Source: Anarhynchus alexandrinus (taxonomy: Eukaryota; Chordata; Aves; Charadriiformes; Charadriidae). From it: 64,000 bases of DNA. This document shows positions 1 through 13,000 of this stretch, piece after piece (position 1 is the stretch's first letter; the number at the start of each line of letters is the position of its first letter). The stretch is from positions 2,049,319-2,113,318 of the forward strand of contig VUYV01000154.1 of NCBI GenBank assembly GCA_008711295.1. The letters run 5' to 3'. Position numbers and translations under genes: made by a program. The notes under the pieces are model-generated. The model was not told the DNA's origin, ran no database searches, and worked only from the letters and a program-made list of their open reading frames with translations.

Positions 1-2541
1 CACCAGCTGGTGAACCGAGGCACAAAGAGATTAAGGCCAAAATGGATCAAATGCGCTTGCTAATTTTGGGTGCTCAATTTGCAGCACTGGCGATCTGATC
101 TTCCAAAGCACTCAGCATTTCACCACGCTTCGTGTGCCCGAAGCACAGGTCCTGTTGACTTGTTCTTGTCTCCCAGTGCAAATCCAGTCTAGATGTCCTA
201 GACGAGACAGCAGGAATAGGAAGGAGATCCTCATGGACAACTTCTTCTCTGTACAGCTGAAGTCCCTATGCTACTGTTCATAGCAAGGGAAAAATCCTGG
301 GGGAAAACAACAACCCCCCAAACCAAGTAAACCTGTATTATGATGTTGAATTGGAAGTCTTTGGGCAACTTCTTCTTGTGATATTTTTGCAGCTTTTGAG
401 CCCTTACCTTGTCACCTAATGTTTTCTCAATGTAAACTTTGTAGATGCAATGTCCCAACTCATTGTTCCCCCCAAAAACCAAATGTGCAAAGCCAAATCA
501 GCCAAACCAACCGGAGAAAGATCCAGTTCTCATTTTGACCAAACCTTGGCTCATTGGTGAAGCTCAGCCCGTTGGATCCCAAGCCCAGACCTCCACCTCC
601 ATGACTCAGGGAGTGAGAGAGGAGAGGTACGAGCAGGGTTTGTGTCAGTCATGCAGCTCTCTAAAGTCATGAGATGTCTTTTGGTGGTGATTTCACACCG
701 GGTGCTTGGCAGCATGGAAACACCAAGATTTGGGTCTCTGGAGCTCAACACCAGGAACTGAGTGGGGTGTGTGGCTTTTGCCCCCAGGAACATCTCCTGT
801 CCCTCACTCCTCTTTCCTGCCCATCTCTTATCTATTCCCTGCTCTCCTGTCCAGCTCCTGCCGGCTCTCCCATTGCTCGCATCCATCTTTACCACGTTAC
901 TCCTCTCTCTTCTGCTTTGGCAGTGACAGTTCTTTTTCCCCCCACTACACTTTTATGACTGTGATTTACGACCCTGAGTTTAAAGATTTATTGCAATGCA
1001 CACATGGCACGGCAGACTCTAAGTGATGCGTTCAGCCTGGTTATTATTCTCTTAAATCCCAATTTTTGCACAGTAAAACAAGCGGCCTCTGCATCCCATT
1101 GTCAAGCCTTTTGTACTCTAACTTCCGAGGTTTATTCAGCTGAGAATAAAACCAGGGAAGAAAAGTCACAACCTGCAGAGGTTAGCTGGCATCTATGAAC
1201 CTCACAAGTAGTATAAGCACCTGGGGGCTTAACCAAGCACCAGATGGTCTTCAGGTGGCTAATTGCAGGCTGAGGATCCACGTCTACATCAGCACTTGCA
1301 TATTCCACTTTACAGACATGGTTAAAAACCCTACGGCAATTTAAACTCCCTCCTCCCCAAAGAGCAGTGCAGGCAGCAACCATCTATCATCTCCTCTCCC
1401 TTGCTTTTGTTTGGTTTTGGACAGTGTTTTAGCTATCTAAGATGAGCAAGGGCCTTAGGTCATCTTAAAGAGCTTAAACTGATCTAAGGCTTTAATGTGC
1501 TTAAGGGTGGTGTAAGGACCTTGATTATAATTAACCCTAAAAAGAAAACAAACCAACGTGTAAGGCCTTCAGAAGTGTCTTGTTGGGGGTGGAGTTTTTT
1601 TCTTCATGTGCATCCTCTTGATGTATGAAACAAGTCAAAGTCCCCTAAAGTCACTGCAAAGTCTTCAGTTAGCTCAAAGGAGTGTTGCTATAGGCATCAG
1701 CTGCAGCAGACTCAGCCTCCTGTTGTGGACATCCTTAGAACCCAGTTTGTCTTTTTCTGTACTGGACTTGCAATGTCAAAACTAACCTGGAAAATATTGA
1801 AACCCAACCATGAGCACTAGTTTCACCCATGGCGAAAACACAAAACCTGTGGTCCCCTACCAAAGTGGACCTTTCAAACTGTGGTTCTTTTTTATTACTA
1901 GTCAATGAAAGAAATAGCAGTGAACCTTTTTTTTCTTTTAATAAGCCATTTTCTCATGTAAATAAGCATTTAAATTTCTCATTTAAAATAAGCAATTTTC
2001 TCTCTCTTTTTTAAGTAAGCAGTTCTTTTTAGCAGTTTTTAAGCAAGCAGTTAAGTTAATTTTCTCATGACTCAGCACAATACTCCAGAGGATTTCCTCC
2101 AAATTTCCAAATGGGTCACCTTGGGTCAGAGACTGCAGCTACAACATTAGCTACAACATTCCCACACTTAAAAATGCCAAGAAATGCCGTGAATGCACGA
2201 AAAAAAGTGTGTTTGGGGGGAATGTTTATCATGCATGTCAGACCTGGCATCTAATAAAATTAAGATGGTAACCTGTGCTGCCAAATTTGAAGATGTAGGA
2301 TTTTATTGCATCTTAGGCTTGTCCTAGAGGCCATGAAGTGTCCGAGATGTCATTTTGCTTTGAATCGCTTGCTGAGGTCTACACTTGTGCCTGGCGGTGT
2401 TGCTATGAGCACCCACAGGCTCAGACCAACACCGAATAACCTCGTTCCTGCTGTACCGTCGTTTGTGTGTGTACTATGCGTGTGAAAACAATAACCCACC
2501 TTCTCAGTAGGGTTGGCCCAAATTTTACCTGTTGCGAGCAG

Positions 2542-2607
2542 AAAAGCCACTCTCTGAGGTTGCTACGGGGTAGTAAAAGCCACTCTCTGAGGTTGCTACG
2601 GGGTAGT
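2542..2607. repeat. Perfect 33-bp tandem duplication (2 copies)
   Basis: Positions 2542-2574 and 2575-2607 are identical 33-mers beginning AAAAGCCACTCTCTGAGG. The third junction continues with AAAGG, so only two full copies exist. The absence of any mismatch suggests a recent duplication or a polymorphic minisatellite. The unit is a multiple of three, so frames across it stay open, but no coding evidence exists. Confidence 0.9.
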
Positions 2608-5147
2608 AAAGGCAGCAGAGAACAGCTGTGTGCTCGAGTGTTGTTTGCTTTACATTTTGAAGCTGCTCGGCCTCAGATGCTGGAGGTCGCTGCCTCTCAA
2701 ACGACAGCTGGCACATGGGGTTTTAACGGGCGCTCGACTGTCGGGCTCGGACCTGGGCAGCTGAGCAACAGGCGCTTTTCTGCCATTCTTGCAGAAAAGC
2801 ATCAATAGTGCTGATTTGTAATTGAAAAAGAACATTATATTGTATGACTCAGAAACAACGTTGGGAGAGAGATCCAATATTATAGTATTTAAGCAGAAGA
2901 AAACCAGGTTGCAAGAGAAAGAGCTTGGAGCGCAGACGTGACTCCTTTATTTGTGCTCATTATAACGTAGTTTGCACAGTGCCCCTATTAAGGGCCAGCA
3001 GTGAGTGTGGCCGAGCGCCTCTGTACCATATGTGTGCAACCTCAACGTCATTTGGAAGGACCAAAGTAGTAAAAATACAGTTTTAGATGCTACTCCAAAA
3101 ATGAGATCACTTTATTCTGAAATAAAATGTCTCACCTAGAAGTTGATTTTTAATTTCTCCTCTAAATTTCCATAGGAGGCTTTATAAAAAATTTGGAACT
3201 TGTACATCTCCAATATGAGGCTTTGGGTTTTTGTTGCATGGAGTGATTGGGTGCACGTGCAGCATGTGTAGCCATTTCAAACGCATATCAGCCACATCGG
3301 CTCATTAGCCATTTTCTGATGTGAACCCTTGGCAGAGCTGCAGAGCGAGCCCAGGTAGTGAGGGATTGTCACCGTGCAGCCACAAAAAAAGGCTCGAATT
3401 GATGTTTCATTGGCAGTCTTAATTCTGGCATTTCTGCGTGCTTCACTTTACCACTCCATTAATGCTCTTGTAATCTAGTTGCATGTAATTAAACATTGAA
3501 TACAGCCGTACAGAGCCACATAGCTGCAGCACATCCTGCTGTACGCAGCCACTCCAGAGAGAACTTTTCATGTAAGGTTTTCATTTTTTCAGAAATACCT
3601 GTTCTTCCAATAGCTACAATAGCTCTGCAGGAGCTTGTCAGTCAAGCAAGATTACAGACTCCCTAAATTCAGCCTGACATGACAGACTGTAATGACTCTG
3701 AAGGGGCTGTTACGGTCTATTGTGCCAGTGGTCCTTGCCTAACAGGAGCGTCTCGTACACTTCTCATTAAACCTGTAATGGCTCCAGAGATGTCTATATT
3801 ACCAGTTATTTCAAATATGAGTTATTTTATCACAAAAAAAAAAAGCACATCCATGTGATGTTAATGGTGCAGGTTAAATAAGGAAAAGAGAACTTAGATT
3901 TACAGGCTGACATGTACCTTTACCTTATGCAATTTTGATGCTGAGAAATTGCAGCATTGGCGAGGATTTGGGCAATTTTAAGTAAAATTCTTGCCCGCTG
4001 AAAGCGTGAATGGAAAAGTGGGCAGTACTCTCTGTGCAGTGACTTTTTAATGTGATGCTGTAGGGATCAACGTAACTTCATAAATAATAGTGGTGGATGG
4101 TTTTGGTTTGCCATAGCTCCAAGATAAGTTACGGCGCTTGTCTTCTGGACGGATGAAACTCTTCGGCCTTGGTCATGCTAGAGGTCAGGGCAGACGATCA
4201 CACTTGCCCTTTCTGGCCTCAAACACTCTCAGTCTTCTCCCAAAGACAGGAGGTTACGTTCAGTAGCCCCATTCAGCAAACCCAAATCACAGCATGGCAT
4301 TTCTGATAACCAGTGATTTACGTGTGAAAAAGAGAGAAAATATTACGGTAGTGCGGGTTGAAAGGAAACTTGCATCTCTTTAGGTCAGACACACCTTTCA
4401 TTTCCCAGGTACACAGTGGCATGGACAACTTGCTTGGGGACTCCTGGTGACACTACCGTGGAGCAGGTTGTCAGGAACACGCAATGAAGGAAATCCTGAG
4501 GGTAGCAAGACGATGGGAATAGGTCAGAGGCAGAAGGAAAGCTGTTCAAAGTGCACACCGTGACAGTATGTAAGCACCCATCACAAAAAATCCCAGGGTG
4601 TTTGGGCTGCCCATGTGGTAGGATGGCCACCAAAGCAGCGAAATAGAGGGGTGCAGTAATAAATTGTAGCAGCTGGCACAGACTAAGCCGAGTGGCTCTG
4701 CCCAGCAGAGGGTAGCATCGCCCAAACACCCCAGCATGTTTTCCAGGTTTAGACCTTCACACACCTCTGAACTCCTACCTCCACCACATCCGCTTTGAAC
4801 TGGGAGGCACAGATCAGCCCAGACCCAGGGAAAGTCTCACAGCCTGATACCTTATAAATTCTGCTCATAAATTATGAGAAATCTGGAAAATCAGCTTCAA
4901 AAGCAGAATTTTAAGGAATTTGTTAAAGGACACAATGCATGTTAAACACTTATGTGCATACAATCACATCTGTTTTTAAGTAAATGTTATTTATCTGCTT
5001 CTATTAGGATTTATTTTTGGGTACCTAATTTGATGATCACGTTTGGAGCTGCCCCTGAGGTGCAGGAGTCCCTGTACCTGCCGGCAGCGAGGCCTCTGAT
5101 TTAGTCGCCTAACTTGGGTGTCCCAAAAGCATTGCACTTTTTTAGTG

Positions 5148-5220
5148 TCTTACCCATTTTGAAACTGAAGCCCAGAGATATTACTTACGAACATCTGTCA
5201 GTGAGTCTAGACTATAGTTT
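5148..5220 (-). repeat. Degenerate MIR-like SINE fragment
   Basis: The string CCCATTTTGAAACTGAAGCC followed by CAGAGATATTACTTACG and CAGTGAGTCTAGAC follows the reverse complement of the MIR core (CCCATTTTACA...AAACTGAGGCCCAGAGAGGTTAAGTGACTTGCCC). Only the core part is recognisable, with many substitutions and a small deletion. Identification is from memory of the family consensus and not from a search. Confidence 0.45.
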
Positions 5221-5592
5221 TCTCCGACATCTCTGATGAATCCTGCCCATCACCCCGCATCAGAGCTCAGCTGGTGCCCGATGCGACGACACTAGAGGTC
5301 TCAGCGTCGCCGAGAAAAAGCTGGTTTTAGCAATAATCTCAGCAGGACCACACATGTGTGTGCCAGGCCGGTGCCGTGCCTGGCTTAGACCGCTGTGCCG
5401 GCGGGATGGACACAGTGCTGGGGCTTGGGCCTCTCGCCGAGGCTGCGCAGTGCCCATCCACCAGCCTCTGGGCTTGGTGCTGCTGGAGGGGGTGACCCTG
5501 GTGTTGGGGTGCCCGTTGCTTCGCTGGGTGCACTGAAGGCTGTGCTGCCCAAGGGTAGTCCTTGCGAAGGGGCGACTTTTTGCATCCCAGGA

Positions 5593-5625
5593 GTGTGTGT
5601 GTGTGTGTCTGTGTGTGTGTGTGTG
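5593..5625. repeat. (TG)n microsatellite in promoter-proximal DNA
   Basis: About 16 TG units with one TC interruption near the middle. It sits immediately 5' of the CpG island. Alternating purine/pyrimidine tracts like this can adopt Z-DNA and are usually length-polymorphic. Confidence 0.9.
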
Positions 5626-5739
5626 CGGGGCAGGTGGGCACCACCGCCCCCACGCATCCCGGCGCAGCCCCGCGCATCCCCGCGCAGAGCCGCGCAGCGC
5701 CCGACCAGGCAGCCCGGCCGCTTGTGGTATGGCTTTTAA

Positions 5740-5783
5740 TTTTTTTTTCTTTTTTTTTTNNNNNNNNNTTTTTTTTTTTTTTT
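5740..5783. repeat. Poly-T tract interrupted by a 9-N assembly gap
   Basis: T runs flank nine Ns at 5760-5768. The true length of the homopolymer is unknown. The gap lies in the promoter region, so distances between upstream elements and exon 1 are uncertain by an unknown amount. Confidence 0.9.
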
Positions 5784-5816
5784 CCCTTCCCTCTTTGCTT
5801 TCCCTCCCCTCCCGTT

Positions 5817-5822
5817 TGACGT
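5817..5822 (+). promoter_or_regulatory. Possible CRE half-site (TGACGT)
   Basis: TGACGT followed by GCGCGG occurs in the CpG island about 660 bp upstream of the start codon. TGACGT is the core bound by CREB/ATF factors. A six-base match is weak evidence alone. It is noted because CaM kinases act on CREB, so feedback control is conceivable; that is inference. Confidence 0.25.
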
Positions 5823-5905
5823 GCGCGGTTTTGGTGCAATGCGAATTATCTCCAGTCATTCAGTCAGGAGGGGCAGCGCCAGGCAGCAGAGCAGCGGCGG
5901 GGCTG

Positions 5906-5963
5906 CCTCCTCCTCCTCTTCCCTCCTCCTCCTCCTCTTCCTCCTCCTCCTCCTCCTCCTCCC
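5906..5963. repeat. (CCT)n pyrimidine tract
   Basis: Nearly uninterrupted CCT/CTT triplets over about 58 bp. The tract is roughly complementary to the purine triplet tract at 6250-6354 in the same promoter/leader region. Confidence 0.9.
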
Positions 5964-5977
5964 ATTGCCATAACAAC
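5964..5977. promoter_or_regulatory. Possible RFX X-box-like site
   Basis: ATTGCCATAACAAC resembles the imperfect palindrome bound by RFX factors (consensus GTNRCC, 0-3 bases, RGYAAC). It lies right after the CCT tract in the CpG island. The match is imperfect in both half-sites, so this is tentative. Confidence 0.3.
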
Positions 5978-6070
5978 AGCGCACAGCCGCTGCGCCCGGT
6001 GCCGGCGGGGCCGCACCGCTCCGCACCGCACCGCGCCCGGGAGGCTGAGCATCCCCCGGGGCCCCGCACG

Positions 6071-6151
6071 GGTGGGGTTGGGGGGGCGGGGGGAGAAAGA
6101 GAAACAGTGACCTCCCTCCCAAAANGTGGGGTGAGGTGGGGTGGGGGGGGG
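6071..6151 (+). other. Two G-rich tracts with G-quadruplex potential, with a single-N gap
   Basis: GGTGGGGTTGGGGGGGCGGG at 6071-6090 (running to 6094), and the G runs at 6127-6151, each contain enough G3+ runs with short loops to fold as a G-quadruplex on the plus strand. A single N at 6125 sits just before the second tract, consistent with sequencing difficulty. If the transcript starts upstream, both would be in the 5' UTR. Confidence 0.55.
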
Positions 6152-6177
6152 ACACAGAGAAAGTTGGGAGGAAATAG

Positions 6178-6581
<404 letters not shown>

Positions 6582-6675
6582 GGCGGGGAGCGGCTGCGCG
6601 GGGGGGCGCGGAGCGGGGCGGGCGGCGCTGTCCCTTCCCCGCGGGTGATGCGCGGATCCCCCCGCGGGTGGGTGC

Positions 6676-6709
6676 ATGTGTGTGTGTGGTGTGTTTGTGT
6701 GTGTGTGTA
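6676..6709. repeat. Imperfect (TG)n microsatellite at start of intron 1
   Basis: TG units with GG and TT interruptions, about 100 bp after the donor site, at the 3' edge of the CpG island. Confidence 0.85.
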
Positions 6710-8046
6710 TTTTGGCATGTGCGCCCATCGGTCCCGCTCCGCGCCCCGCTCATCCATCCGAGCAAGAAGTCGGGGCGGTCTGAAACACGGAGAAATATGT
6801 AATTGTGGGGCAGGAGCTGGGCTAACAACCCCGCTCACCCCTCCCCAAAAAAAGAGGAAAAAAAAAAAGAAAAAAACCAAGTGTTTTAAAATATTCATAG
6901 ACTGAGGAGACAGGGAAAGGCTTTTTCTTGATAGTGCAACTGTAAATAAATGCGGTCTGACTTGCACGCTTCCCCCTAAAGCCGATGGCTGCATCTATTC
7001 GTGGACAGGCGAGCAGAAATAATCGGAGTGGATTGGATGTGTTTTAGCTACGACGCTTAACTGTTGTTGGGGTTTATTTCTGTTATTTATAGTGGCGGGG
7101 CATAAAGATTAGTAAAACGTTAGAGTGTTGTGTGGTGTGGTTTTTTTTTTTTTTACCGAAGGCTGAGAATAAACATGTGCAGATGGTGCAAGGGAGCGGG
7201 GTGCAGGCTGATGCTTTTTTGGCTGAGCAGGGAGTTTTATTTTTGTTAAAACAAATTTTCGCTTATAGGATATTGTAGAGGTAGAGAGCCAGGAGTGCTG
7301 AAGGAAGTCAGCATATGGGCTGCTGTACGTGTATATACGTTGTAATGAAAGTTCGGTTGCATTGGGAGTGCTCTTCCTCGCTGTGTCCCCCCTGCTTTAA
7401 TTGCAACTTTAAGCCTGTCTCTAAACGAAGCGTCGTTAATCCCAAGTAGTGCTTTTCATACTCTGCGTGCCACTTCCAAAATACGGTTGGACAAGTTTTG
7501 ACTGTAATATTTCAGTTTCTTTCTGCTTCCAAGGGAGGGCTCTCTATAAACAGAGTATTTCTGGTTCACAGGCTCACTGATTTCCTATGAACAAACTGCG
7601 AGTAAGAATCAGGCTGGTCATTTAATATGGAGGTGGGTCACGAAACTCTGTTGCGATGAGCAGATAGAGCAGATAGCGTAGCCCTCAGAAACACACTGAC
7701 TTAGCAAATCAAATTAATGTCTGTCCAGGTCTTTGAAGAAGCAAAGTGCAGCGTAAGAGCTAAGTGTTATGGTGTATTCTCGTCACCTTCATCGAGTTCT
7801 TGCTGTCAGAATTTCAAGCCGGGAGAGATGTGTGTCCCTGCTTGTCACCTCAGGCGTGCAGTCCCCTTCCTGAGCAAAGGGGCGTTGGGGTGGAAAGTCT
7901 GAATGCAAAGCGATTTGTTAGAGGGGCAGGACAGTTTGCTGTGGTTTCCATTATACAACTCTGTCACCTTCCTGGTTGTTGTATATGAAGCCATCTGTGA
8001 GGGTTAATTTGTGCCACTGAAGAGGTCCAGAAAGAATTAATGTTGT

Positions 8047-8090
8047 GGCCTTGATCCGTACCCTACTGACGTTAATGGGAGCAGGTGTAG
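8047..8090. repeat. Fragment of a palindromic sauropsid repeat
   Basis: GGCCTTGATCCGTACCCTAC followed by TGACGTTAATGGGAGCAGG resembles the dispersed motif in sauropsid genomes in which GATCC, then CATTGAAGTCAATGGGAG, occur together. Only half of the palindrome is visible. Identification is from memory of repeated text in turtle and bird genomes. Confidence 0.35.
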
Positions 8091-9734
8091 GTCCCAAGGA
8101 AGGCAAAGCTGGTCAGAGTTAATAGTTATGCATATTAGGGTGGCTGTTGCAAATTAAATTCATTATATATGGCCAATTAGTGTCTCAAACTATTAACCGT
8201 TGTCTGAGCCTCACAGTTTGGCTAGTAAGTGTTTTCTGATGAGACTGGAGGCTGTGAAGTTTTTGAACTTGACTGAACAGCTAATCAAGAAAGTTTTAGA
8301 AAATTAAAATAACTGGATTTCAAATATGGGCCTGTATAAACAAAATCGCGCTGTTCTCTTTTCCAGACCTAGGCATATTAATTAGGAATGTATGTGCATT
8401 TAACAGCCTACGCATCGTTTGCCTTCTTGTTGTGCATTCCTTAGTTTCGGAGAGCAGGCTGATAATTAGAAGATTTGAATCTGAGTTTTGGTTCTGTCCT
8501 TGCCCACCCACCAACGCAGCACCTGCAGCTCTTACCAGCTCTGGTGTGATTTACCGGGGTGTGAAACTTCTAAAAAATTTAGGCCGTCACTGTGCAAAGC
8601 ATTAAAGTACTTGTTCCATTCCCACTGAAGGCCATGAAGGTCTGTCTGTTCATGGCCTCCAGCAGCAGATGTACAGGGTGCAGGAGTCCAAGTGATGGGA
8701 CACGTCTGTAGTTATTGATAGGAAAGTACTTAAATAGGAATTATGCAAAAGTCTAAATACCTTTAAAGCATCTGGACTGAAATGTTTTCCTCTGTCATTA
8801 TTTAGGAGCAGGGATAAAATCTGCTTTGATCCCTCCTGCAGTGTAATGCTAAGCTGTGTTGGACATCCATCAGTTGAGCTCACCATCTAATAGTTTTTCC
8901 TCTAGCATGGATAGGCTTGGAGTAAAAAACTTGGCGTCTCAGATGAGGCGCACTGGATTAGTGTAGTAGCTCTATTTTGTATTTCCTTTCCACCTTCCAC
9001 TTCAGGATGCCAAAGTGCTAAAAGCACTTTTAACAGAAAAGCAGCCCTTTTTCATGCAGCAGGCTTAACTGCCTGTGGTAAAATTGGTTAGAGAAAGAAA
9101 TGCACTAAACCCCCAAATCAGGGAAGAAAGTGAAAGAGAAACTTTAAAAACATGTTTTATTTCAAGTGCATTGATTTGTGAATGTTGAATCTACATGTAT
9201 ACTCTATTAATGATTTGTTCTCTGAAAGGAGTCTTTCATCTGAATAAAAGCTTTTCAGCAGATCTTTAACATGGGAAAGTTGAAATTGCTGGAATTATTA
9301 AAAAGATCCTAACTCAGTTAATCATTATATCATTTGGGCTTCAAGGAACCTCTAATGAGTACCCAGCTCTCTCTTCCAGAGCTGGAATTAATTATTTACA
9401 TATCCCTGTAAATCATGTCCAGCCACACTGATACCGAAATAGGCATCCTGAATTGGATGTCACCTCCAGATGTAAGAAAGTAGCCTTTTCCACCCAAAGT
9501 GTTGTTTCCTTCAGTGGCTAAGGTCTTTTGTCGGCTTAGTGCTGTCGGGCAATAGTGTTTTCCTAAAGAAGTTACCATCAGTGCAGTGGCTGGCTCAGAT
9601 GGCACTCAAACCTGTATTTACCCTGTTCTGTATTTACACAGTCCCTAAGCGCGTGCAATTTTAGTTTGTGGCTGCAATCTCTTGGGTACCAGAGTGTCAA
9701 CAAAATATTTTGATAATATTAATCAAGAAATATA

Positions 9735-9795
9735 ACACATTATATATAATATATAAATCGATAAAATATATTTTATATATTGTTATGTATAAAAT
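9735..9795. repeat. AT-rich low-complexity tract
   Basis: Imperfect TATA/ATAT repeats, including short palindromes such as AAATATATTTT. Confidence 0.8.
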
Positions 9796-10033
9796 ATCTA
9801 TAATGGTCCTGATTCATGATCCGTTCTTGAGCTGCATCAGTTTGGTGGTGCCTGTCCATGTAGGACTGCAGTAACACGGCAGTGAATGATGCTCTGTAGG
9901 TGTGGGTTCAGTGGGTGCCTCTTCTTGGAACTGGACCTGTTCACTGCTGAGCTGTTGAAAGTGAAATTACAGATCCTGAAAAATTAGCCAGGAAGAAATA
10001 CACAAAGTAAATCAAGGGTGAAATAAAATCATA

Positions 10034-10062
10034 GCAGTGGGCCAGATCCTCAGCTGACGGAG
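10034..10062. repeat. Short palindromic-repeat scrap
   Basis: GGGCCAGATCCTCAGCTGAC matches the end of a dispersed sauropsid inverted-repeat element whose terminus reads GGGCCAGATCCTCAGCTGGTG. Only one arm is recognisable. Confidence 0.4.
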
Positions 10063-13000
10063 AGTCCCTTCCAAGTCAAGACAGGTAGGCTCGAGGAAAG
10101 AAGAGGGTCTGACTAACTGCTTGTCTTTTTAAATTTGCACAAATTCACCTATTGTAGCTCTGCTCAATTCACTTCCCTGCCTGGAGAGGGGGATTTCTGC
10201 CCCAGCCCTTGAGAGATGTGAAGTTTCACAACAGCAGGAATCTGATAAGAAGATGAGTGATCACTGAAATATAATTTTTTGAACGATATTATGTTTAAGA
10301 CGTTTTAAAACTCAGATTTTGGCATTCCAAAAAGCAATTTGATACGCCGGGTCTTTCACCAGCCAAAGAAGAAAGCCTCCAATCATTTGGTCTGCGTAGT
10401 TGGATCAGCCCTGTGTTTCCAAGGTATCTGTCATTAGGCCTTATTGACATTAGAGTTATGATGAAGTTCTCACAGTTAGAAAGGCTCAAGTTTAGTAACT
10501 ATGGAAATACTGGTCCTGTCCTTAAAAATGATGTGGTAAATTCCTTAAAGCTTAGTAATGATAACATAGGGAGTTGCATGGATATAGCCATAACATAGTA
10601 AGAGTCAGGTGAGAAGATAAATACCCTTCAATGATGTGTCCAGTACTTCCCTAAATACAATATAGAGAAAACTTGTAGGTGGTTCTGTTTTTCTCAGGGG
10701 CTGTACTGTATTTTTTGGTTTATCTGTCCTGTGTCTCTTCCATACTCTTAGGCCATTTGATGGGCTCCTGGCGCTCTTCATGACTCTTCTACACACCTGT
10801 ATGTGCTCCTTCATGCTGTGAAATGAAGTCACTCCACGTCATGCTCTCACATCTATTTTCTTACTCACATACACACATGTTGTCACAAACTCTTACGTGC
10901 TGTCTCCTGTGTTTTTGTTCTCTCACGTCCTTCATGGTACCTTCCCCTGCAGGCAGACACTCAGGCTTTTTGTGAGCTGGTCCACCTCATGCTCTCATCT
11001 GTTCTTGATTGCTCAAACCTTCATGGGGGACAAGGCTAATGGAGGTGACGTGCCTCAGGTTAGGCATTCAGCCTTGACTTCCATGGTCAAGAAGACGCTG
11101 GTGGTAAGGACAGGTTCTGGCAGAGGTACCCTATTCATTTGAGTGGCCGTGTAGAGAGGAGGTGCCAGCAGGCTCAAGTTCTGGTTGTCTCTGGACAAAG
11201 ATTTTCCTTTCTCATCAACTTGTGTTGGATTCAACTCAGCAAATCATCACCATTAAGCTGTTTAACTTGAGGCATCATGAAAGTTACTCAATTGTTTTTC
11301 CCTTCTGATTTTGGAAATTCTCGAGACATAAAGAAACATGTTGATATTTGTGCTTCCTCTGGCTCCATACCCCCTGTGAAGATTGAAGAGTTTGTCTGAT
11401 TTTCATGTTTCTGCGACATTACCAGCAATTTCTGCCTCTCTCTTACGACACCCCAGTGAGGCAACCGTAGCTCTGTCAGATTGTTTCCTCTTTTTCTGAG
11501 TTCAGTATTTATTTTTTTTTTAAATTACATTGAGGAAACATGTTGCGTTAAAAAATATCTTCAGGGGAGAAAATACAGGGTCCCAAAGAGCTGAAGTTAA
11601 GGCATATGTTTTCAGGAGAAAGGTTGATGAAGCACTGGGGCAAACTATGGAGGCAAGTGGTTCCCATCTCCTCTGGGATGACTTGCTGGGAGAAATCCTT
11701 TTGCCATCTGAAAGCTGTCAGGCTTTGCGTAGGAATCACCAGGAAAAAGCCTCTTGTCCATGTTTACGGAGGAAGATGTTTTGTGGTCATTTCTGACCTC
11801 AAAATCTGTTACTCTGGGAATTGTACCATCAAACCAAGGGATAATTCGTGCTAAGAGGTGCACGGTACCTACAGCACCTCTCTAGCATCTGTGGGAAGAG
11901 GGGTGAAAACTCTGAGTATTAATGTTTAAGTTAACACTGTGAAACAGCTCAGATGTTTTAGTTTGTGCACTCTATAGAGGGCAAGCAGAAAGATACTGTT
12001 AAGGCTCCTTTAAGGTGACACATTTGTTTTAAACTAAGTAATCCTGTTTGCTATCATATGGCATAGTTTACTGTCCTGTGTGTTCTTGGAGGCTTAAAAA
12101 TAATGAGTCCCTACTATTTGCAATGTGAGTTGTAGTATCTTGTAATGTAGATTGTTGGTCACCCTTGAACAGTTACGGAAAATAACAGGTTTGAGTGTTC
12201 AGCTGGAACTGAAATGGGAAAAAAAGAAAACAAGATGGCCAATGGATTTAAAGGCTGATGGAGGGGTTTGGGGAAAAAATCTGCAGCCATTGGTGAGAAG
12301 GGATTTTTGACAGCTCTCCGAGCCTTGTTCATGGGTATGTTTTGGACAGTGCTCGTTTGGGGCAACAGTGTAGCATAAAGTTCAATTTTCTTTCATCGTC
12401 TAAAAATTAGATTCCAAAATACTCAATAATCAAAGGCTTTCCGGTAAAGACATAATTTTGGGGACACCCCGTTTGCTCTATTGTGAGCTCACGTATGTGA
12501 GCCTTATTTTCTACTGGTTTTGATGCATTACCTCTTTTTGCCCTGCCTTGCCTCTTTTTCCATGCCTGCTCTCTTTCGAGTACATCTTTGTACTGCCTGA
12601 GCTCCCTGCTGCTGGTGGATACCTGCTCAGCTGCCAGCCTGTGCAACCAAGAAGTGTGCTTGACCGGCAAGGTGACAGCAGCCTGTTTGGGTAGGGTTGG
12701 ATTAGGGTGTTTGAGCTTTTTTCCCCATTTTTGCACAGTGATCCTTGCCAAGGCCAAAGCTCAGTATAATTACAAGTGAAGACCTCAAAATAACTAATAT
12801 CAACTCCGCAACTGCTTTTTGTCCAGATGTGAGCTTAGGGCAAAGCATGCCTAAAAATATCGATATTTTTTGTCAGCCGCAGAGGTAGGTCACACCCTAA
12901 AGCTTGCAACAAGCAAAACCCAGAGGGTCTGAAGACCTGGTAATGGATGGCCCTGTACCCAACTCTTTGGAGTCCCATAGTAATCCTTTAACCAAAAGTC

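Larger units (their letters stand above)
1..5590. other. Intergenic / distal upstream DNA of CAMK1D, no gene recognised
   Basis: I see no exon, RNA gene or intact mobile element here. Open frames are short and lack recognisable domains. Supported content is a perfect 33-bp tandem duplication at 2542-2607 and a MIR-like SINE scrap near 5148-5220. A stretch around 3200-3560 is rich in AT-type homeodomain-like words (TAAT, ATTA, TGCATGTAATTA) and could be a conserved non-coding element, but that is only an impression. In mammals CDC123 lies upstream of CAMK1D at a distance, so no neighbouring gene need be visible here. Confidence 0.6.
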
